Assembly (NCBI GenBank): GCA_019637815.1
Contig: JAHBUZ010000031.1
Span: 1 to 40,898, forward strand
DNA: 40,898 bases
Reading direction: 5' to 3'
Origin: Chloroflexota bacterium
Lineage (GTDB): Bacteria > Chloroflexota > Limnocylindria > Limnocylindrales > CSP1-4
This document shows, piece by piece, positions 1 through 8,146 of this stretch; position 1 is the stretch's first letter, and each line of letters opens with the position of its first letter. Position numbers and translations under genes: made by a program. The notes below the pieces were generated by a model, which was not told the origin of the DNA, searched no databases, and worked only from the letters and a program-made list of their open reading frames with translations.

Positions 1-761
1 CGCCGTTCCACCTGCTCCTCCTGGCCCATGCTCGCCCAGACGTCCGTGTAGACCGCATCCGCGCCGCGGACCGCCTCCACGGGGTCCGTGACGACCTCGA
101 TGCGCGACCCGGTCTCCTCGGCGATGTGCCGCGCGCGATGCACGATGAGCGGATCCGGCTGATACCCCTCGGGACTGGCCACGCGCACGTGCAGCCCCAG
201 TGAGGCGCCCGCCAGCAGCAGCGACGCCGCCACGTTGTTGCCGTCGCCGACGTACACCAGCTGGCGACCCGCGATGGCATCGATGCCGCCCCACGCTTCC
301 GCGAGGGCCATCATGTCCGCGAGCGCCTGGCAGGGATGCTCTGCGTCCGAGAGCGCATTGATCACGGGCACCCGCGACGACGACGCGAGGTCCTCCAGCA
401 GCGCGTGGTCGAACACCCGCGCCACGATGGCATCGGTGAACCGCTCGAGCGTCCGCGCCACGTCCCGAGGCGCCTCCCGCGAGCCGAGACCCACTTCCTC
501 CCCGACCAGGACGACCGGGGTCGCGCCGAGCCGAGCGATGCCCACCTCGAAGCTGACCCGCGTCCGCAGCGACGGCTTCTGGAACACGAGCGCCACGGCA
601 CGACCGGCGAGCGGCCGGTCATCGGGCAGCGCGGGGCCGGCCGCGGGAGCACGGCCGGCCTTGAGCGCGAGGGATCGTTCGAGGAGGTGATGGACGCCAC
701 GCGGATCCAGGTCGGCGACCGACAGGAACCGCGCGGCCACCGGGTGTGGGTTCGCTGGCAT
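1..761 (-). CDS. argF: Ornithine carbamoyltransferase, C-terminus cut by window edge
   Basis: Transfers the carbamoyl group of carbamoyl phosphate to ornithine, giving citrulline in cytosolic arginine synthesis. Reading the minus strand from the ATG at 759-761 gives an open frame to the left edge (about 253 codons of a usual 300-320). Visible family motifs are the carbamoyl-phosphate loop SLRTRVSFE (SLRTR instead of the commoner STRTR), the HPCQ motif in DAEHPCQALADMMALAE, and VYTDVWASMGQEEQ. The SMG substrate loop near the C-terminus lies outside the window. The ATG is preferred over an in-frame TTG at about 796 because the family N-terminus fits. It is divergent from argG, and the spacer carries candidate ARG boxes. 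Acetylornithine or aspartate carbamoyltransferase is less likely given argG-argH next door. Confidence 0.93.
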   Translation of the reverse strand, partial: MPANPHPVAARFLSVADLDPRGVHHLLERSLALKAGRAPAAGPALPDDRPLAGRAVALVFQKPSLRTRVSFEVGIARLGATPVVLVGEEVGLGSREAPRDVARTLERFTDAIVARVFDHALLEDLASSSRVPVINALSDAEHPCQALADMMALAEAWGGIDAIAGRQLVYVGDGNNVAASLLLAGASLGLHVRVASPEGYQPDPLIVHRARHIAEETGSRIEVVTDPVEAVRGADAVYTDVWASMGQEEQVER

Positions 762-1114
762 CCACGGCAGGATGACACGGATCGCATGGATATGCAATAA
801 TGGCCCTGCGAGCGCATGTTAATGCAGGACGGAGAGCCGCCACATGCGCCGGCACACACTCGACCGCGCGTCCAGGTGACGCGCGGTTCGCGCATGATGG
901 AGACCGCGATCGGGGCGCCAAGCGCGCAGACACGCCGCGGCATCGGCCGCCCAGCCGCGGACAGCGAACCGTGGGCTCGGGTGGTCGAGGCGAAGGCGGC
1001 CCGAGCACGTGAGCGAAGCGCACCGGTATGGTGCGTGAGCGAGCGCGCACAGGGCCAACGCACGCATCGGCCGCCCCAGCCCACGGCCACCAGACGGAGG
1101 AACCAAGACGACCC
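762..1114. other. argF-argG divergent control region (353 bp)
   Basis: No credible gene; the short frames here lack family features. It holds the palindrome pair described separately, a candidate argF promoter (minus strand, -10 CATTAT at 797-802, weak -35 GCATTA at 820-825, 17-bp spacer) and a small hairpin (CGCACC/GGTGCG, 1019-1035) in the presumed argG leader. The remaining 250 bp or so look unstructured. Confidence 0.5.
784..825. promoter_or_regulatory. Pair of candidate ARG boxes (ArgR/AhrC operator)
   Basis: Two 12-bp palindromes share the form GCAT-N4-ATGC: GCATGGATATGC at 784-795 and GCATGTTAATGC at 814-825. They start exactly 30 bp apart, about three helical turns. On the minus strand they read TTGCATATCCATGCG and CTGCATTAACATGCG, similar to actinobacterial ARG boxes. 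They flank and overlap the likely argF promoter. ArgR is a hexamer that usually binds paired boxes, so arginine-dependent repression of argF and argGH is the simplest reading. No argR gene is in the window. Confidence 0.55.
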
Positions 1115-2371
1115 GTGAAGAAGGTGGTGCTGGCCTATACCGGCGGCCTCGATACCTCGGTCGCCTGCGCCTGGCTGCGTGAGCACGACGGTGTCGACGT
1201 GGTCACCCTCAGCGTGGACGTGGGCGGTGGCTCGATCCGGGATGGCGTCGCGGATGCTGCGCTCGCGGCGGGCGCCAGCAAGGCCTATGTCGTGGACGGT
1301 CGCGACCGGTTCGTGCGCGACTTCGTGTTTCCCAGCCTCCAGGCGAACGCCCGCTACCAGGGCGTGTATCCGATGGCCACGGCACTCGCCCGGCCACTCA
1401 TCGCGCAACTCCTCGTCGAGGTCGCGGAGCGGGAGCGTGCGGACGCGGTCGCCCATGGCTGCACCGGCAAGGGCAACGACCAGGTCCGTTTCGATGTCGC
1501 GGTCCGAGCGCTGGACCCGAAGCTCGAGGTGATCGCGCCACGACGCGTGGGCATGGGGCTCTCCCCCGACCAGGAGGTCACCTTCGCGCGCGAGCGTGGC
1601 ATCTCGGTCGCCGGCGGCGATGGCTCCGGCTACTCCATCGACCAGAACCTGTGGGGTCGCTCGATCGAGACTGGCGTCCTCGAGGATCCCTGGCAGACCC
1701 CGCCGGCAGACGTCTACACGTGGACCGTCGCGCCAGGCGCCTCGCCTGCCATCCCGACCGAGGTCATCATCGGCTTCTCGCGTGGCCTGCCGGTGTCCAT
1801 CGATGGCGAGCCGGTCGAGCCGGTCGAGCTGGTGGATCGACTGAACACCCTCGGTGGACGGCATGGGGTCGGTCGCATCGACCACATCGAGGACCGCCTC
1901 GTGGGCATCAAGAGCCGCGAGATCTACGAAGCACCGGCCGCGGTCATCCTGCACACCGCGCACGTCGCGCTCGAAGGGCTGACCCTGTCCAAGGAGCAGC
2001 TCCGTTTCAACCGACTCGTGAGCGATGAGCTCGCCCAGGCGACCTATGACGGCATCTGGTTCTCGGCACTCCATCGGGACCTGCGGGAGTACGTCGCGTC
2101 CGCTCAGCGGGTGGTCAACGGCGAGGTCCGGCTGCGGCTCGACCATGGCACGGTGTCCATCGTCGGTCGCCGGAGCGACGATTCGCTGTATGACCGGGCG
2201 CTCGCCACGTATGACGCAGACGACGCGTTCGACCACGCGGCAGCCGTCGGCTTCATCCGCATCTTCGGGCTGCCGCTCCGCACGGAGGCGGCACGACACG
2301 GCTCCGCATGGAGCTGGACTCGACCCCTCCTCTCGGAGATGCCCGTCACCCTGACGGACGCGTCGTCATGA
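1115..2371 (+). CDS. argG: Argininosuccinate synthase
   Basis: Condenses citrulline and aspartate, using ATP, to argininosuccinate. The 418-aa product begins VKKVVLAYTGGLDTSVA, a family N-terminus with the ATP pyrophosphatase loop (TGGLDTS instead of the commoner SGGLDTS). It also has GCTGKGNDQVRF and GYSIDQNLWGRSIE, both conserved in ArgG. The frame is open upstream to 1028, but the GTG at 1115 is chosen because homology starts there; a GGAGG lies at 1096-1100, with a rather long 14-nt spacing. Its stop overlaps the argH start (ATGA, 2368-2371), so the two are translationally coupled. Length is normal for the family. Confidence 0.96.
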   Translation: MKKVVLAYTGGLDTSVACAWLREHDGVDVVTLSVDVGGGSIRDGVADAALAAGASKAYVVDGRDRFVRDFVFPSLQANARYQGVYPMATALARPLIAQLLVEVAERERADAVAHGCTGKGNDQVRFDVAVRALDPKLEVIAPRRVGMGLSPDQEVTFARERGISVAGGDGSGYSIDQNLWGRSIETGVLEDPWQTPPADVYTWTVAPGASPAIPTEVIIGFSRGLPVSIDGEPVEPVELVDRLNTLGGRHGVGRIDHIEDRLVGIKSREIYEAPAAVILHTAHVALEGLTLSKEQLRFNRLVSDELAQATYDGIWFSALHRDLREYVASAQRVVNGEVRLRLDHGTVSIVGRRSDDSLYDRALATYDADDAFDHAAAVGFIRIFGLPLRTEAARHGSAWSWTRPLLSEMPVTLTDASS

Positions 2372-3786
2372 AGGCCTGGGGCGGTCGGTTCGCCGAGGCG
2401 CCCGACCAGCTGGCCGCGGACTTCGGTCGGTCGATCGAGGTCGATTCGGAGCTGGCCGAGGACGACCTGACCGGGTCGATGGCGCATGTCCGTGGGCTCG
2501 CCCGGGCCGGGCTCCTGACGACCGAGGAGCGGGACGCCCTCCTCGCGGGCCTCGAGGACCTCCTGGTCGAGGTGCGGGCCGGGTCGATCGCCTGGGATCC
2601 CGCGTTGGAGGACGTGCATCTCAACCTCGAGATGGCGCTCGCCGCGCGCATCGGACCCGTGGCCGGGAAGCTCCATACGGGTCGGTCGCGTAACGACCAG
2701 GTGGCCACGGACCTGCGGCTGTGGCTGCGCCGCCGTGTCGGCGAGCTCGACGCGTGTCTCGTGGCGTTCGAGACGGCGCTCGTGCGGCTGGCCCGCCGGC
2801 ACGCGACGGCCGTGATGCCCGGTCACACCCACATCCAGCCCGCCCAGCCCGTGCTGTTCGCGCATCACCTGCTGGCATATGTCGAGATGGCGGAGCGCGA
2901 CCGGGGTCGCTTCGCGGACGCGCTGCGTCGCGCGGACGTGTCGCCGCTGGGCTCGGGGGCGCTGGCGGGTGCCGGCTTCCCGCTCGATCGCGAGACGACC
3001 GCCGCGGACCTGGGGTTTGCGGGCGTCACCCGCAACTCGCTCGATGCCGTGGGTGATCGCGACTTCGTGGTCGAGACACTGGCCGCCGCCGCGCTGAGCA
3101 TGGTCCATCTCTCGCGACTGGCCGAGGAGATCGTCTGGTGGTCGAACCCGCGGTTCGGCTTCCTGCGTCCATCGGACGCCTTCTCGACCGGCTCCTCGAT
3201 GATGCCCAACAAGCGGAACCCCGACCCCGCGGAGCTCATCCGGGGGCGCACCGCGGGCGTGATCGGCGCGGTCACCGGCGCGCTGACACTGCTCAAGGGG
3301 ATCCCCGCGAGCTATCAGCGCGACCTCCAGGAGGACAAGCCGGCGTTGTTCGCCGCGCTCCGGACGCTCGAGGCGTCCCTGCGCGTGATGACCGGGCTGC
3401 TGGACGGTCTGCGCGTGGATGAGGGCCACATGGCCGCCGCCGCGGGCGAGGGATACAGCACCGCCACGGCACTCGCCGACGTGCTCGTGGAGCGCGGCGT
3501 GCCCTTCCGAGCCGCGCACGGCATCGTGGGCACGCTCGTGGGCGCGGCGGAGACGGCGGGCGTGACGCTCGATCAGGTGCCCGACGGGGCCGTCACCACA
3601 ACCCTCGAGGCCTCCGATGACCCGGTGGCGCGCGGCCTGGCCACGGACACCGCGATCGGCGACGTGCTGCGCGCGGCCGCCACCGTGGACGGCGCCATCG
3701 CCCGCTTCGACGTGGTCGGCGGGACCGCACCCTCGCGGGTCGCCGCCGAGCTGCGCGCGGCCGAGGAGCGGCTCGGTCTCGTCTGA
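2368..3786 (+). CDS. argH: Argininosuccinate lyase
   Basis: Cleaves argininosuccinate to arginine and fumarate, the last step of arginine synthesis. The 472-aa protein starts MKAWGGRFAEAPD, typical of ArgH, at the ATG overlapping the argG stop; an upstream in-frame ATG at 2308 lies inside argG and is unlikely. Near residue 275 is the fumarase/aspartase superfamily signature GSSMMPNKRNPD with the catalytic serine loop. TGRSRNDQVATDLRLWLR and PGHTHIQPAQP are further hallmarks. All-helical, normally a homotetramer. It converges on the acetyltransferase, with only 26 bp between stops and no obvious terminator. Confidence 0.96.
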   Translation: MKAWGGRFAEAPDQLAADFGRSIEVDSELAEDDLTGSMAHVRGLARAGLLTTEERDALLAGLEDLLVEVRAGSIAWDPALEDVHLNLEMALAARIGPVAGKLHTGRSRNDQVATDLRLWLRRRVGELDACLVAFETALVRLARRHATAVMPGHTHIQPAQPVLFAHHLLAYVEMAERDRGRFADALRRADVSPLGSGALAGAGFPLDRETTAADLGFAGVTRNSLDAVGDRDFVVETLAAAALSMVHLSRLAEEIVWWSNPRFGFLRPSDAFSTGSSMMPNKRNPDPAELIRGRTAGVIGAVTGALTLLKGIPASYQRDLQEDKPALFAALRTLEASLRVMTGLLDGLRVDEGHMAAAAGEGYSTATALADVLVERGVPFRAAHGIVGTLVGAAETAGVTLDQVPDGAVTTTLEASDDPVARGLATDTAIGDVLRAAATVDGAIARFDVVGGTAPSRVAAELRAAEERLGLV

Positions 3787-3812
3787 GGATCGAAGGTCGC
3801 CCGGCCGAGGCC

Positions 3813-4370
3813 TCAGGGTTCCGGGTCGTCCCAGAGCACGGGTGTCGTGGTCCCGGTCTCCCAGTCACGTCGCAGGATGCCGTAGGCGATGGACGCCTTC
3901 CGTCCTGCATCACCCGTGGGCCACGCTTCCCGGTAGTGCGCCTCCTTCACGAACCCAGCCCGCACGAACGTCCGCCGCATCGCCACGTTGTCCTCGCGGG
4001 TCTGTCCCTCGACACGCGTCACGGTCGGGAAGCGCGTGAAGACGAGGGTCGTCAGCGCCCGTACGACCAGCACGCCGAGACCCCTGCCTCGATGCGTCGC
4101 GGCCAGCCGGAGGTCGAACAGCGGGCTGCCACCGGCGGCGACATCGGCGAGTTCCTCGAGCACGACGACGCCGGCGCGCTCGCCATCGATCTCGATCCAG
4201 AACCCGAGGCTGTCGTCCGACCAGAACCGGCCACCATCGACCACGGCCCGCGCCTCCGCCTCGCTCGGGCGTGGCACGACGTGGAACGGGAACTCGTTGC
4301 TCCCCAGGAAGGCGACCAGCGCATCTGCGTCGGACAGCGGGTCACATGGGACGAGCACGACGGTGGACAC
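3813..4370 (-). CDS. GNAT-family N-acetyltransferase
   Basis: A 185-aa single-domain acetyltransferase. The acetyl-CoA pyrophosphate-binding loop (motif A, Q/RxxGxG/A) appears as RGRGLG at residues 94-99, after the beta strand DLRLAATH. The C-terminal half (NVAMRRTFVRAGFVKEAHYRE) has the usual GNAT pattern of a penultimate helix and a 'GF' strand, as in RimJ/RimL-like enzymes. The substrate cannot be told from sequence; small-molecule or protein N-termini are both possible. The start is GTG at 4370, and no in-frame ATG lies closer upstream. It is 60 nt downstream of the dioxygenase on the same strand and may share its transcript; no functional link is apparent. Confidence 0.8.
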   Translation of the reverse strand: MSTVVLVPCDPLSDADALVAFLGSNEFPFHVVPRPSEAEARAVVDGGRFWSDDSLGFWIEIDGERAGVVVLEELADVAAGGSPLFDLRLAATHRGRGLGVLVVRALTTLVFTRFPTVTRVEGQTREDNVAMRRTFVRAGFVKEAHYREAWPTGDAGRKASIAYGILRRDWETGTTTPVLWDDPEP

Positions 4371-4430
4371 GGCGCCATCGTAGCGGGCAACGGATGACCT
4401 CCAAGGAAGGCGGATCGGAGACCGGCCGAC

Positions 4431-5285
4431 CTACGCGGCGGTCCGGACCGGCACCACCAGGAGCACCGACATCCCGCTGCTCACGTCGCCCGTGATCGTG
4501 CCCAGCTGATAGATGCCCCCGTCATCACCGAAGACGTTGTCCGACTCCAGGCTGATCCGCGACAGGTTGCTGGCGCTCGACTCGTAGCCGGTGGTGGCGT
4601 AGACCGCCTCGCTCGCGTCCTGCGGCAGCGCGATCTGCGAGGTCGCGATGGTGTTGGTCACGTCCACGGCGGTCTCCAGGCTGGGGTAGACCTCGAAGTG
4701 GATGTGCGGCCAGCGACCCGAGTAGCAGCCGGGGAAGATGCTCTGGAACGTGACCACGCCGTCGTCGTCGGCCGCCTGGACGCCCCGCAGGAAGTTCTGG
4801 TCGGTGACGCCCTGGGAGTACATCGAGTACAGGCCGTCGTTGGTGCAATGCCACAGATAGACCGCGGCTCCGGCGAGTGGCAGGCATCCGTTCGAGGCGT
4901 CCTGGAGGGCCACCTGGATGGTGAGCGGGACACCCTCGGCGACGCCCGTGGCGGTCCCGAAGCTGCTCCGGATGTCGCTCCGGACGACCCCGGACTGGCT
5001 CAGGACATCCGGGCCGTTGGAGCCGTCACCGGGATAGGGACCGGCGGTCTCCTCCTCGATGGTGCGGCACTCGGCGATCGTGGCGCTGGGACTCGGCGAC
5101 TGGCCGAGCACCCGGAGCGCGGACCCGCCAGCGGCGGCCGAAGCCGTGACGCCCGCGGCTCCCAGGAGTCGAAGCACACGCCGCCGATCCATGATCGTCT
5201 CGAGGTCGAACAGGAGGCCCTGGTCGACGACCGGCTCATCCGGGTGGTGGAGCGGTCGACCCTCATAGGTCGGGTGGGGAGTCAT
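4431..5285 (-). CDS. Tat-exported intradiol ring-cleavage dioxygenase family protein
   Basis: 284 aa. Family members are non-haem Fe(III) enzymes that open catechol-type rings between the hydroxyls. The four expected ligands are visible: Tyr153 in WHCTNDGLYSMYS, Tyr188 in PGCYSGRW, and His194/His196 in WPHIHFEV. Residues 33-41 (DRRRVLRLL), followed by an Ala/Gly-rich stretch to about 62, look like a twin-arginine signal, though it starts unusually far in, after a 32-residue lead. Exported members of this family are common in high-GC bacteria and their substrates are mostly unknown. The ATG at 5285 is chosen over an upstream frame to 5405 because the family-like start (DQGLLFDLETI) follows it. 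No catechol-pathway genes are adjacent. Confidence 0.85.
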   Translation of the reverse strand: MTPHPTYEGRPLHHPDEPVVDQGLLFDLETIMDRRRVLRLLGAAGVTASAAAGGSALRVLGQSPSPSATIAECRTIEEETAGPYPGDGSNGPDVLSQSGVVRSDIRSSFGTATGVAEGVPLTIQVALQDASNGCLPLAGAAVYLWHCTNDGLYSMYSQGVTDQNFLRGVQAADDDGVVTFQSIFPGCYSGRWPHIHFEVYPSLETAVDVTNTIATSQIALPQDASEAVYATTGYESSASNLSRISLESDNVFGDDGGIYQLGTITGDVSSGMSVLLVVPVRTAA

Positions 5286-5412
5286 GGTCGGTGCCTCAGG
5301 TTCCGTGGCCACCGGGTCATCCGCCCGGCGTCCCGACCCAAGGGTGTCCCCTGGACCTGAGGATCGGATGAGACGCAGCTGTGTGCGGACAGCGCTCCCG
5401 GGCACGAAAGTG

Positions 5413-5449
5413 CGTCGGGCTCCCGGCTGGCGGATCCGGGAGCCCGACG
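5413..5449. terminator. 14-bp perfect hairpin upstream of the dioxygenase
   Basis: Arms CGTCGGGCTCCCGG (5413-5426) and CCGGGAGCCCGACG (5436-5449) pair perfectly around a 9-nt loop. A small GCAC-GAAA-GTGC hairpin with a GNRA loop touches it at 5402-5413. No T-tract follows on either strand. It could end transcripts from the lysine operon or shape the dioxygenase leader. Confidence 0.4.
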
Positions 5450-5485
5450 TTGGCCCGAGGAGGAGAGATTCGATATGAGGTGGCC

Positions 5486-5516
5486 GACCGGCAGGGAGCC
5501 CTTCTCCCCGCCGGTC
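5486..5516. terminator. Second strong hairpin in the lysA-dioxygenase gap
   Basis: GACCGGC-A-GGGAG / CTCCC-C-GCCGGTC forms a 12-pair stem with one mismatch and the loop CCCTT. Together with the hairpin at 5413-5449 it could act as a compound terminator for the dapB-lysA transcript. Neither has a U-tract, so this rests on structure alone. Confidence 0.35.
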
Positions 5517-5837
5517 GATGGGTCCTGCCGGAAGGTGGGTCCCTGCCCGCCTTCGGTGCCGGCACCCACCGATCCGGTACGAACAGCAATCTACCGGTCG
5601 CGATCGGCGGGGTCGATCACGGATCGGTCACCATCGGGCACGGTCGGGTGACGCTTTCGCCGGGCAGCGTTGCGGGCGGGGGACGCTGGACCGACCACCC
5701 AGGCGCCCGCTGATGCGACCGGAGGGGCCGCTGATGCGACCGGAGGAACGGCCGATGCGACCGGAGGGGCTGCCAGCGCCGACGCCGGCGATCCGCGCGA
5801 CGCCAGCGGCGACCAGCGACGACGTCCGGCCCTCGCG
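5517..5837. other. Rest of the lysA-dioxygenase intergenic gap
   Basis: The whole gap between the lysA and dioxygenase genes is 552 bp (5286-5837). Apart from the two hairpins and the 21-bp tandem repeat, I see no gene or promoter I would defend. Closer to the dioxygenase, an 8-bp inverted repeat CCTCAGGT (5293-5300) / ACCTGAGG (5355-5362) encloses two smaller stems and may be a structured leader. It matches no riboswitch class I know. Confidence 0.4.
5709..5771. repeat. Three tandem copies of a 21-bp repeat
   Basis: Copies at 5709-5729, 5730-5750 and 5751-5771 share GATGCGACCGGAGG and differ at a few positions near the ends. The period is a multiple of three, so it stays open in several frames (ADATGGA on plus, PPVASA on minus), but no start signal or conserved domain supports a gene. 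Confidence 0.8.
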
Positions 5838-7208
5838 TCACCAGATGGCGGCCGTGCCGCCACCAGCCTCCTGGCGCAGCCGTGCCACGCGCGCCACGCC
5901 GCTTCTGACCACGATCTCCGCAGGCACCGGATGGGACAGGAACAGGGGCATCGACTCCGTGAAGCCGTACGCGCCCACATCACGCACCGCGAGCAGGTCG
6001 CCGGCGCGGGGCGCCGGCAGCTCCACGGCCTCCGACAGCATGTCCAGACCCGTGCACAGCGGACCGACCACGGCCGATGGGGTCGGTTCGTCACGCCCCG
6101 CTGCCTCCCCCACCGCCACGATGCGATGGGGATCACCCACGAGCGCGGGCCGCAGCACGTGATGGATGCCACCGTCCGTGACCGCGAGGGTGCGGCCATC
6201 CCGCTGCTTGGTCCGGATCACGCGCATGAGATACGCACCGGCGGGACCCACGAGGAACCGACCCGGCTCGAACAGGAGTCGGGCGCCCGCGAGCGCCGGT
6301 CGGGCGCGCCAGCCATCGAGGACGCGTGCCAGGCCGTCACCCAGCGTTCGCACGTCGAGCGGCGTCTCGTCGTCCGCATAGGGGATGCCCAGACCGCCCC
6401 CGGCGTCGAGCATCGTGAGCGCCAGGCCGTGGCGGGTGGCGAGGTCCGTGGCACGTTCGGTGAGCCACGCCACGTGCTCGATGAGCGGCTGCGCATCCCG
6501 CACGTTGGAGGCGCCGAAGGCATGCACGCCCACGACGCGATAGGCGGACCCCGGGGCGCCGATGGCGCCGGCGAGCCGCAGCCGGTCCAGCACCTCGTCC
6601 GCCTCGTCCGGCAGCAACCCGAACTTGGCGGCACCCGCGCCACCGATGATGGGCGTCGTCTCGGCGCCCGTGGCCGGCGTGGCGAGCCGGAGCATCAGTC
6701 CCTGGTGGCGTGGGGCCACCGACGCGAGGTCGAGCAGGACATCCACCTCCTCGACCGATTCGATGGTCACCGCGCGCACGTTCGCCCGGACCGCTGCCGC
6801 GATCTCCGCGTCCGTCTTGCCGGGTCCCGTGAATACGACACTCCGCAGGTCGAAGCCCGCCCGGGTGACGGCCGACAGCTCCCCCGCCGAGGCGATGTCG
6901 GCACCCACACCCAGCCCCGCGAGATGCCGCAGCACCGCGGGGCATGGGTTCGACTTCACCGCGTAGGCGAGATCCACGCCCGGCGGCAGCGCACCCCGGA
7001 GCATCCGGACACGTGCCGCGACCACGTCCAGGTCATACACGAACAACGGGCTCCCGTGATCCCGCGTGAGCGCCGCCGGATCGAGTCCGGCCACCCGCGC
7101 ACCGAGCTCGATGACGGGATGGCCCGAGGTCCCGGCCGGCACGTCCGCCCGGGCATCCGCCGAGCCGTCCGCCCGACCGCTGGCGACGGCATCGATGATG
7201 CTGCTCAT
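5838..7208 (-). CDS. lysA: Fold-type III PLP decarboxylase, LysA-like with atypical motifs
   Basis: By context, diaminopimelate decarboxylase (meso-DAP to lysine): last gene of a dapB-dapA-dapD operon, joined to dapD by an ATGA overlap. 456 aa, an alanine-racemase-like barrel followed by a beta domain. PLP would bind Lys85 (AYAVKSNP); EPGR is at 314-317. Two motifs differ from classical LysA. The CES(G/S)D motif reads CTGLD at 385-389, and the HIGSQ region reads HAFGASN. CTGLD and the tail GAYGFTESMPLFLSHP resemble the BtrK/PvsE and exosortase-associated decarboxylases more than LysA. Either it is a divergent LysA or it decarboxylates another amino acid. The first 30 or so residues are a low-complexity extension. 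The gene symbol is given for position and should be treated as provisional. Confidence 0.65.
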   Translation of the reverse strand: MSSIIDAVASGRADGSADARADVPAGTSGHPVIELGARVAGLDPAALTRDHGSPLFVYDLDVVAARVRMLRGALPPGVDLAYAVKSNPCPAVLRHLAGLGVGADIASAGELSAVTRAGFDLRSVVFTGPGKTDAEIAAAVRANVRAVTIESVEEVDVLLDLASVAPRHQGLMLRLATPATGAETTPIIGGAGAAKFGLLPDEADEVLDRLRLAGAIGAPGSAYRVVGVHAFGASNVRDAQPLIEHVAWLTERATDLATRHGLALTMLDAGGGLGIPYADDETPLDVRTLGDGLARVLDGWRARPALAGARLLFEPGRFLVGPAGAYLMRVIRTKQRDGRTLAVTDGGIHHVLRPALVGDPHRIVAVGEAAGRDEPTPSAVVGPLCTGLDMLSEAVELPAPRAGDLLAVRDVGAYGFTESMPLFLSHPVPAEIVVRSGVARVARLRQEAGGGTAAIW

Positions 7209-8146
7209 CGGAGCGCGTCCTCCAGGACCACCCGCGCGTCCGTGCCTGCATCGCGCTGCTTGACGATGACGGCGACCCCGAGGGCGATCCCCTGCTCCCG
7301 TGCCCAGGGCCCCGCTGCCGGACGGCTGCCCGGCACCACGACCGACCCGGGTGGCACCACGAGCGGCGACTCGGGGGTGCCTCGCAGCTCCCGCTCGCCG
7401 ACGAGATCGATGAGCCGGGACTGTCCGGTGAGCACGACGCCGGCGCCCAGGACCGCGCCCCGACCCACGATGACCCCGTCATACAGGCCGCAGCCGCCAC
7501 CCACGAACGCATCGTCCTCGACGACGACCGGGCGGGCGCCCGCGGGCTCCAGCACGCCACCCACCTGGACCGCCGCCGACAGGTGGACCCGCTCGCCCAC
7601 CTGGGCGCACGAGCCCACGAGCGCGTGCGAGTCGACCATCGTGCCCCTCCCCACCCAGGCGCCCACGTTCAGGTACGCCGGGGGCATGATGGTCACGCCC
7701 GGCTCGAGATGGACCCCCGACCGAGCGGTGGTGCCACCGGGCACCACGCGCCATGGGGTGCCGGCCGCCATCGCTGCCCGCGCGCCCGGGCTGTCGAGGA
7801 TGTCCAGCACCCCGTACGAGACCTTGTCCCGCGCCGCCATGATCGGGCCGTCCCGGTAGTCACGAAGCCCCGGGATGCGGAAGCCGAGCAGGATCGCCTG
7901 CTTGACCCACGCATCGACACGCCAGCCGTCCGGTGCGCCCGGATCCGGGGTCGCGGCGCGCAGCGTGCCCGCCTCCAGCGCGGCGACGAGATCCGCCACG
8001 AGGGTCGTGGCGTCATCCGCCAGCGTGCTCGGCAGCGGTGTGCCTGCCGGCCAGACATCGAGGAGCGCCCGGAGTCGGGACTCGAGCGCCACCGGACCCG
8101 TGGCCGATCCGTCGACCCCGGTCGTGGCCGCGGCCGCTGCGGTCAC
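7205..8146 (-). CDS. dapD: Tetrahydrodipicolinate N-succinyltransferase
   Basis: Adds a succinyl group from succinyl-CoA to tetrahydrodipicolinate in the succinylase branch of DAP/lysine synthesis. 313 aa. The N-terminal part has DGWRVDAWVKQAILLGFR, diagnostic of DapD. It is followed by a left-handed beta-helix of hexapeptide repeats (PPAYLNVGAWVGRGTMVDS, ALVGSCAQVGERVHLS, GGVLEPAGARPVVVEDDAFVG) and a C-terminal PPGSVVVPGS. A functional enzyme is a trimer. The start is GTG overlapping the dapA stop (GTGA, 8143-8146), and its stop overlaps lysA. The first 20 residues are Ala-rich and less conserved. Its presence argues for the succinylase route rather than the dehydrogenase or LL-DAP aminotransferase routes; dapC and dapE are not in the window. 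Confidence 0.93.
   Translation of the reverse strand: MTAAAAATTGVDGSATGPVALESRLRALLDVWPAGTPLPSTLADDATTLVADLVAALEAGTLRAATPDPGAPDGWRVDAWVKQAILLGFRIPGLRDYRDGPIMAARDKVSYGVLDILDSPGARAAMAAGTPWRVVPGGTTARSGVHLEPGVTIMPPAYLNVGAWVGRGTMVDSHALVGSCAQVGERVHLSAAVQVGGVLEPAGARPVVVEDDAFVGGGCGLYDGVIVGRGAVLGAGVVLTGQSRLIDLVGERELRGTPESPLVVPPGSVVVPGSRPAAGPWAREQGIALGVAVIVKQRDAGTDARVVLEDALR

Noticed and set aside
362..2299. Minus-strand frame of 645 codons opposite argG
   Set aside because: It overlaps both argG and the argF start in another frame and has shadow-like composition.
5286..5365. TPP or SAM riboswitch before the dioxygenase
   Set aside because: A few short matches to conserved pieces, but the required order of conserved blocks is missing.
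5670..7859. Plus-strand open frame of 729 codons opposite lysA and dapD
   Set aside because: It is antisense to well-supported genes, Arg/His/Gly-rich, and has no domain or start signal. Long antisense frames are expected at this GC; the same applies to 11904-14336, 16881-18881, 26230-28230 and 32327-34411.
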